Of a stretch of DNA of 10,482 nucleotides, positions 6,842-10,482 are shown piece after piece; the first letter of the stretch is position 1; every line of letters starts with the position of its first letter. The notes under the pieces were generated by a model. It saw nothing but the letters and a program-made list of their open reading frames with translations. It was not told where the DNA came from and did not search any database. This stretch comes from Victivallales bacterium. Lineage in GTDB: Bacteria > Verrucomicrobiota > Lentisphaeria > Oligosphaerales > Oligosphaeraceae. The stretch is taken from NCBI GenBank assembly GCA_900769285.1, contig CAAGGB010000070.1, positions 1-10,482 of the forward strand. The letters run 5' to 3'. Made by a program: the position numbers and the translations under genes.

Positions 6842-7384
6842 ATGGAACAGGTGATTGGCTTTCTTCAGAACAGCTATCTGTACTGTGCGGTGGCGGGCAC
6901 GGCGGTTTTCGCGGTGCTGTTTGTGATGCAGCTGATGGGGGGCGACGCCGACGGCGTGGACGGCGTGGACGGCGCGGACAGTGTGCTGGAGGGGATGAAC
7001 CTCTTCTCCATTCGGAGCGTCATGGCGTTTCTGGCGACGTATGGGTGGGCGGGGCTGTGCTTCCGCCACCAGGGCTGGAGCGGCGTGGCGATTGCGCTGG
7101 GCTGCGGCGTGTTCATGATGCTGGTCATCTCGTTCCTGACGTCGTTTCTGATGCGGATGCAGTCGAGCGGCAACCTGAGCGCGGATGACTTTGTGGGGAG
7201 CAGTGCCCGGGTGTATCTGTCGATACCGGGCGGCCGTGCGGCGGGCGGGCGTGTCATTGTGACGCTCAAGGGCTGCACGCGCGAGGTCGCGGCCTGCGCG
7301 GACGAGCCCATCGCGCAGGGCGTCGAGGTGACGATTGTGGCGGCGCTGTCGGCGAACGTGTATCTGGTCAGGCCGCTGTCCTGA
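6842..7384 (+). CDS. NfeD-type membrane protein with C-terminal OB fold
   Basis: 180 residues from ATG 6842. An in-frame ATG at 6824 would add six residues; 6842 has GGGAG 11 nt upstream and gives the better membrane-protein start, but both are possible. Three hydrophobic segments lie at about 12-32, 57-74 and 80-104. An acidic loop between the first two carries GGDADGVDGVDGADS (33-47). The segment NLFSIRSVMAFLATYGWAGL and the link LMRMQSSGNL are typical of this short NfeD subgroup. Residues 112-178 form the small beta-barrel (OB-like) domain: GSSARVYLSIPG, GGRVIVTLKG, and a closing VEVTIVAAL..VYLVRP. Such proteins usually work with flotillin-like (SPFH) proteins in membrane microdomains, and no flotillin gene is in the window. 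The stop is 17 nt before the start of the next gene, suggesting co-transcription. Confidence 0.85.
   Translation: MEQVIGFLQNSYLYCAVAGTAVFAVLFVMQLMGGDADGVDGVDGADSVLEGMNLFSIRSVMAFLATYGWAGLCFRHQGWSGVAIALGCGVFMMLVISFLTSFLMRMQSSGNLSADDFVGSSARVYLSIPGGRAAGGRVIVTLKGCTREVAACADEPIAQGVEVTIVAALSANVYLVRPLS
6950..6979 (+). repeat. 9-nt in-frame repeat encoding DGV-DGV-DGA
   Basis: Three 9-nt units, GACGGCGTG twice then GACGGCGCG, followed by GAC. They encode the acidic loop between the first two membrane segments of the NfeD-type protein. The Asp-Gly pattern resembles a calcium-binding-like acidic loop. It may vary in copy number between strains. Confidence 0.6.
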
Positions 7385-7401
7385 GTGTGGAGGGTGACGA
7401 G

Positions 7402-7986
7402 ATGACGCTGGCGAAGGGCTTTGAGCAGACGGCGACGGCGCTGCTGGTGATTGATATGCAGCGCGACTTTGTGGAGCCGTCGGGTGCGCTGTGTGTGGCG
7501 GGTGCGGCGGCGACGGGGCCGCCACTTGCCCGGCTGCTGTCGTGGTTTCGCGAGCCTGGCCGCGGTGCGGTCTTCCATGTGGTTCGCGCGTATCAGGCGG
7601 ATGGGCTGGATGTGGAGCTGGCGCGTCGGCCGGCGTTCTGGCGTCGGCCGGCGGTGGTGGCGGGGACGCGCGGGGCGGAGATTGTGCCGGAGCTGTGTCC
7701 GGTGGCGGGGGAGCGGGTCATCGTGAAGCCGCGCTACAGCGCGTTCTTCCGGACGGAGCTGGAGCTGTGTCTGCGGGCGCTGGGCGTGCGTCGGGTCGTG
7801 GTTTCCGGCACACAGTACCCGAACTGCATTCGGGCGACGGTGACGGACGCGCTGTCGCTGGACTTTGAGGTGACGGTGGTGACGGACTGCTGCAGCGCGG
7901 CGTCGGCAGCCGTCGCCGCCGCAAACGTGCGTGACATGGCGAACCTGGGCGCGTCGTGCGTCACGCTGCATGAGCTCATCTCCTGA
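7402..7986 (+). CDS. Isochorismatase-family cysteine hydrolase
   Basis: 194 residues. I chose ATG 7402 over an in-frame GTG at 7387 because GGAGGG (7389-7394) sits seven bases before 7402. The family has an alpha/beta fold with a Cys-Lys-Asp triad and acts on amide or vinyl-ether substrates such as nicotinamide, ureidoacrylate or isochorismate. The triad is present: Asp18 in LLVIDMQRDFV, Lys109 in VIVKPRYSAFF, Cys142 in VSGTQYPNCIRATVTDAL. The GTQ-x-PNCIRAT form, rather than G-x-x-T-x-x-C-V, belongs to a subgroup annotated only as cysteine hydrolase, so the substrate cannot be named. Metal-binding motifs typical of nicotinamidases are not obvious. It is the last gene of the plus-strand run, followed within 5 nt by the repeat array. 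Confidence 0.92.
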   Translation: MTLAKGFEQTATALLVIDMQRDFVEPSGALCVAGAAATGPPLARLLSWFREPGRGAVFHVVRAYQADGLDVELARRPAFWRRPAVVAGTRGAEIVPELCPVAGERVIVKPRYSAFFRTELELCLRALGVRRVVVSGTQYPNCIRATVTDALSLDFEVTVVTDCCSAASAAVAAANVRDMANLGASCVTLHELIS

Positions 7987-7990
7987 CTTT

Positions 7991-8189
7991 GTCCACAAAA
8001 GACACAAAAGGACTCAAAAAAGGAAGAGTCCACAAAAGACACAAAAGGACTCAAAAAAAGGAAGAGTCCACAAAAGACACAAAAAGACACAAAAGGACTC
8101 AAAAAAAGGAAGAGTCCACAAAAGACATAAAAAGACACAAAAGGACTCAAAAAGGAAGAGTCCACAAAAGGCATAAAACGACACAGAAG
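7991..8189 (+). repeat. A-rich tandem repeat array with phased A-tracts
   Basis: About four and a half units, each beginning GTCCACAAAAGACA and ending CAAAAAAGGAAGA: 7991-8027 (37 bp), 8028-8065 (38 bp), 8066-8113 (48 bp), 8114-8159 (46 bp), and a diverged partial unit 8160-8189. The longer units carry one extra 10-bp AAAAAGACAC-like block. Runs of 4-7 A recur at about 9-12 bp, with a jump of about 17 bp at the GGAAGAGTCC junctions, a pattern expected to bend DNA. The plus strand is almost free of T. It fills the gap between the ends of two converging genes and is non-coding: reading frames across it give only Lys/His/Thr/Gln low-complexity peptides. Similar CCACAAAGG-CACAAAGG repeats are familiar from intergenic regions of many environmental bacteria. 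Confidence 0.9.
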
Positions 8190-8230
8190 GGGCCGCCACG
8201 GAGGGGAATCCGTGGCGGCCCTTGGCTTTT
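8188..8230. terminator. Long GC stem-loop between converging genes
   Basis: GGGCCGCCACGGA (8190-8202), 6-nt loop GGGGAA, TCCGTGGCGGCCC (8209-8221): a perfect 13-bp stem, extendable by a G-T and an A-T pair. On the plus strand it is followed by TTGGCTTTT, an imperfect T-tail; on the minus strand the tail is TTCTGTGTCGTTTT. It lies 200 nt after the hydrolase stop and 74 nt beyond the end of the minus-strand gene, so it probably acts as a bidirectional terminator. It abuts the last repeat unit directly. Confidence 0.7.
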
Positions 8231-8294
8231 GGAGTGGTGTGTGTGGGGGGGCAGCTAAGTGAACGTTCGAGACGGGGCGTGGGCTACCAGTTGG

Positions 8295-10457
8295 CTACCA
8301 GCGGTAGTAGCGGTAGGGGTCATCGTCCTTTTCTGGCGTCTGGAGGTAGAAGGAGTCGAGCCAGCGTCCGCGGACTCGGAAGTGCGGGGTCTGGAGGATG
8401 CCGCCGGACTGGTAGTTGTCGTTGATGCGGATGACGAGGACGTTTTTGGAGCCGTCCTGGCGGAGGAGGGCTTTGGGGATGGTGTAGGTTCTGGGGGCGA
8501 CCCAGTAGTTGTCGGGGTTGGTCTTGGTGGTGATTTCGCCGAGGAACTGTCCGTTGAGCCAGGTCCAGGACTCGTCGTCAACGGGGCCGATGTGGAGGAT
8601 GACGGGCTGGTCGTCGGGGAGGTGCTGTGGGGTGTCGAATTCGAGTCGGTACCAGAAGAGTCCGTTGTAGTCGGCGAGCTCGGGTCGTTGGCTTTCGAAG
8701 GTGGCGGCGACGCGGATGGGCTTCCAGGTGTCGTCGGGGGCGAAGGCGGGTTCGAACCACTTGAGGGTGCGTCCCTGGTCGGTGGGGTCTGGTTTGCCGA
8801 GCCAGTCGCGGTCGAGCCGGAGCTCGGTGGTGGCGGCGGGTGTGGCGGCGTTGAGGGCGAGCGGGTCTTCGAGGAAGCGGACGTTGAGCTTGTCGAGGAG
8901 ACGTGCGGTGAGTCCGAGGGCGCGTCGCTGTGAGATGCGGAGATAGGGCTTGGCCTTGATGTCGAAGAGGGTGGCGGGAGCCTGCTGGAAGAGCTCGACG
9001 GTGTGTGTGGAGCGTCTTTCGGCGAGGGCGGGGTGTGTGAAGTCGGGGGATGGGAGCGGGGTGTAGCGGAGATGGGTGTGCCAGTAGAGGTCGGAATTGG
9101 TGAGTCCGCGGGTGAGCCATGGCCGGTTGTCGGGGAGTGGCTGCGGCATGGCGGCGGTCTCGGCGGCGTTGGGGATGCCGATGGCGTCGAGGTCCTTGGC
9201 GTCGAGTCCGAGGTTGAGGATGGCGGCGGGTATGCCGGTGGGTTTGGGGGTGGCGTTGGCGAAGCCCTGTCCGCGGATGAGGATGCGTCCGTCGAGTGGG
9301 GCGCCGTCATAGGGTGTGACGTCGGCGTGGAGCTGGCGGAGCAGCTCGAGGGTTTCGGGTGCGCCAAGGTAGACGGCGGGCTGTGGGATGGGCTCGGAGC
9401 GTTCGGCGAGGAGTCGGATGAGCTGGTGGACGGTCTCCTGTGCGCAGGGGTCGTCCTGGGTTCTGGCGGTGACGTCGAGCTGGCAGAAGAGTGTCTGACC
9501 GCGTTCGGGGGAGAGGTGGAGGAGGAGTGGTGCGTACTGGAGGTCGAAGCCGCCGACGAGGAGTGGCAGCCAGGTTCCCCAGGTTGGCTTTTCGATGAGG
9601 ACGCTGGCGACGTTGCCGCGGTTTCCGGCTCTCCAGACGCGGGTGTTGCGGAAGCCGAGCCAGTTCCAGATGGGGTCGGAGTGCTCCTTTTCGGGGAGGT
9701 CGAGGAAGGGCGGTGTGAGGGTGGCGTCGCCGCGCCAGTTGGCGTGTCGGGAGGCGGGGAAGAGCTGTTCGAAGCCGCGGGTGGGGAAGAGCTCGCGGAG
9801 ACCGTGGACGTTGGTGCGGAAGCCGAGTCGGGTGGAGAGGGTGGGTTCGTCCTGTTCGAAGACGAGGACGCGTCCGCGGCGGATGGCCTGTGCGAGCCAG
9901 GGTAGTGCGGGTGCGTCGGCGAGGGCCTCGCGTCCGATGACGATGAGCTGGTCGAGGTTGGGTGAGGCGTCGTTGGCGAGGGTGGTGAGGCGGGCGTAGC
10001 CGAGCTGGCGGAGGAGTGCGGTGGTGAGTCCCTTGGGGTCGTAGAGCTGGAGTGGCTGGTCGGCGAAGGTGTGGTCGGTGAAGACCTCGATGTCGAGGGA
10101 GTCGGTCTGGCGGTCGCCGTTGGAGAAGGCGATGTCGGCCTGGATGGCGAAGGTCTGTGAGGAGGCGCCGTCGGCGGGCTGTGGTGCCTGGAAGGCGAAA
10201 GGGATGAAGAGGATGTCGCCGATGTCGGCGTGTGCGTTCAGGGTTTGGGTCTGCCCGTTGAGGGAGACGGTGGCGGTGACGTCGAGGGGGTGGCGGGTGT
10301 CGTTGATGGCGGCGATGGTCTTGCGGATGGTCTCGCCGGGTCGGAAGACTCTGGTCTTGGCGGTGAAGGTCTGCTGCTGGTCGGCGATGTAGGCGCAGGT
10401 GGGCATGTTCCAGCGGAGGAAGGCCTTGCCGACAGCGGTGGGCTGGATGTTATCGCG
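8295..10457 (-). CDS. C-terminal part of a large GH2-like carbohydrate-active protein (5' end missing)
   Basis: 720 residues to stop TAG 8295-8297. The true start lies beyond the contig end, since bases 10458-10482 are adapter; any predicted N-terminus MLFRS is artefact. Residues 1-126 look like a beta-sandwich (FRPGETIRKTIAAIND, DVTATVSLNGQ). Residues 135-350 look like an alpha/beta, glutamine-amidotransferase-like fold (LDQLIVIGREAL, RRGRVLVFEQDEP, and GQTLFCQLDVTAR, typical of GH2/GH42-like proteins). A second, smaller alpha/beta unit spans 360-430. Residues 540-700 form a GH2-type sugar-binding jelly roll: DDTWKPIRV, GLFWYRLEF, DESWTWLNGQFLGE, then NVLVIRINDN..GGIL. No catalytic barrel is present in this part; it would have to be upstream. 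The protein is probably exported and acts on plant or algal glycans. Codons are strongly C-ending, like the other minus-strand genes. A direct repeat CTGGTAGCC spans the stop codon. Confidence 0.82.
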   Translation of the reverse strand, partial: RDNIQPTAVGKAFLRWNMPTCAYIADQQQTFTAKTRVFRPGETIRKTIAAINDTRHPLDVTATVSLNGQTQTLNAHADIGDILFIPFAFQAPQPADGASSQTFAIQADIAFSNGDRQTDSLDIEVFTDHTFADQPLQLYDPKGLTTALLRQLGYARLTTLANDASPNLDQLIVIGREALADAPALPWLAQAIRRGRVLVFEQDEPTLSTRLGFRTNVHGLRELFPTRGFEQLFPASRHANWRGDATLTPPFLDLPEKEHSDPIWNWLGFRNTRVWRAGNRGNVASVLIEKPTWGTWLPLLVGGFDLQYAPLLLHLSPERGQTLFCQLDVTARTQDDPCAQETVHQLIRLLAERSEPIPQPAVYLGAPETLELLRQLHADVTPYDGAPLDGRILIRGQGFANATPKPTGIPAAILNLGLDAKDLDAIGIPNAAETAAMPQPLPDNRPWLTRGLTNSDLYWHTHLRYTPLPSPDFTHPALAERRSTHTVELFQQAPATLFDIKAKPYLRISQRRALGLTARLLDKLNVRFLEDPLALNAATPAATTELRLDRDWLGKPDPTDQGRTLKWFEPAFAPDDTWKPIRVAATFESQRPELADYNGLFWYRLEFDTPQHLPDDQPVILHIGPVDDESWTWLNGQFLGEITTKTNPDNYWVAPRTYTIPKALLRQDGSKNVLVIRINDNYQSGGILQTPHFRVRGRWLDSFYLQTPEKDDDPYRYYRW

Positions 10458-10482
10458 AGATCGGAAGAGCACACGTCTGAAC
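10458..10482 (+). other. Illumina adapter sequence at contig end
   Basis: The last 25 bases begin AGATCGGAAGAGC and continue ACACGTCTGAAC, identical to the common Illumina TruSeq read-1 adapter. This is not biological. It replaces the upstream part of the GH2-like gene and creates false protein starts on the minus strand (MLFRS and MCSSDL peptides). Confidence 0.97.

Noticed and set aside
7387..7401. GTG 7387 as start of the cysteine hydrolase
   Set aside because: GGAGGG at 7389-7394 is well placed for ATG 7402 and would lie inside the gene if GTG were used.
7991..8189. CRISPR array
   Set aside because: Units are tandem with no unique spacers, unit length varies by insertion of repeat blocks, and no cas gene is present.
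7931..8258. Lys/His/Gln-rich plus-strand frames and Phe/Leu/Cys-rich minus-strand frames over the repeat array
   Set aside because: Translations of a tandem DNA repeat in several frames at once; no start context and no conservation signal.
9003..9905. 300-codon plus-strand open frame
   Set aside because: Antisense of the GH2-like gene, Gly/Glu/Val low complexity; the minus frame has recognisable domains.
10238..10474. Minus-strand frame starting MCSSDLAITSS
   Set aside because: N-terminus is encoded by adapter and the rest is a Ser/Pro/Thr-rich shadow of the GH2-like gene.

Overview
The window is a metagenomic-style contig of mostly GC-rich bacterial DNA. It most likely comes from the PVC group (Lentisphaerota, Kiritimatiellota or Verrucomicrobiota relatives). 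The best clue is the membrane-anchored protein at 817-2571 with its ABC-2 permease partner, a pair I associate with PVC genomes. The glycoside-hydrolase-2-like protein on the right fits too. This placement is inference from family memory, not a search. The last 25 bases are Illumina adapter sequence, so the right edge is a sequencing artefact and the gene there is truncated.

Layout. (1) 1-816 is AT-richer: sampled lines are about 42-47% GC, against 57-75% in sampled lines further in. It holds a HipA-like kinase gene (minus strand, 68-759) broken by about three frameshifts. (2) 817-4115 is a minus-strand, two-gene operon. A large ABC-2 permease overlaps a membrane-anchored, probably periplasmic helical-repeat protein by ATGA. 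A near-consensus sigma70 promoter (4206-4234) precedes the permease. (3) 4411-7986 is a plus-strand run of five genes: a ketosynthase, its acyl carrier protein, ThyX thymidylate synthase, an NfeD-type membrane/OB-fold protein, and an isochorismatase-family cysteine hydrolase. Only parts of this run are tightly spaced. The ketosynthase-ACP and ThyX-NfeD gaps are about 100 nt each, contain inverted repeats, and share a short repeated element. (4) 7987-8294 is non-coding. It has an A-rich tandem repeat array with A-tracts phased near 10 bp, then a 13-bp GC stem that probably separates the converging transcripts. (5) 8295-10457 is the C-terminal 720 residues of a large secreted-type carbohydrate-active protein ending in a GH2-type sugar-binding fold.

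How the parts relate. The permease and TPR-like protein look like one envelope system, but no ATP-binding subunit is present. The ketosynthase and ACP form a minimal acyl-condensing pair without other fatty-acid enzymes. ThyX, NfeD and the hydrolase are probably co-transcribed rather than one pathway.

A window-wide feature deserves attention. The plus strand is G-rich whichever way genes point: plus genes use G-ending codons, minus genes use C-ending codons, and spacers are also G-rich. This suggests strong replication-strand skew with the plus strand as leading strand. I see no tRNA, rRNA, CRISPR array, transposase or integrase. Nothing here is clearly a new defence or mobile system. The least explained items are the permease/TPR pair, the KS-ACP pair and the curved-DNA-like repeat.
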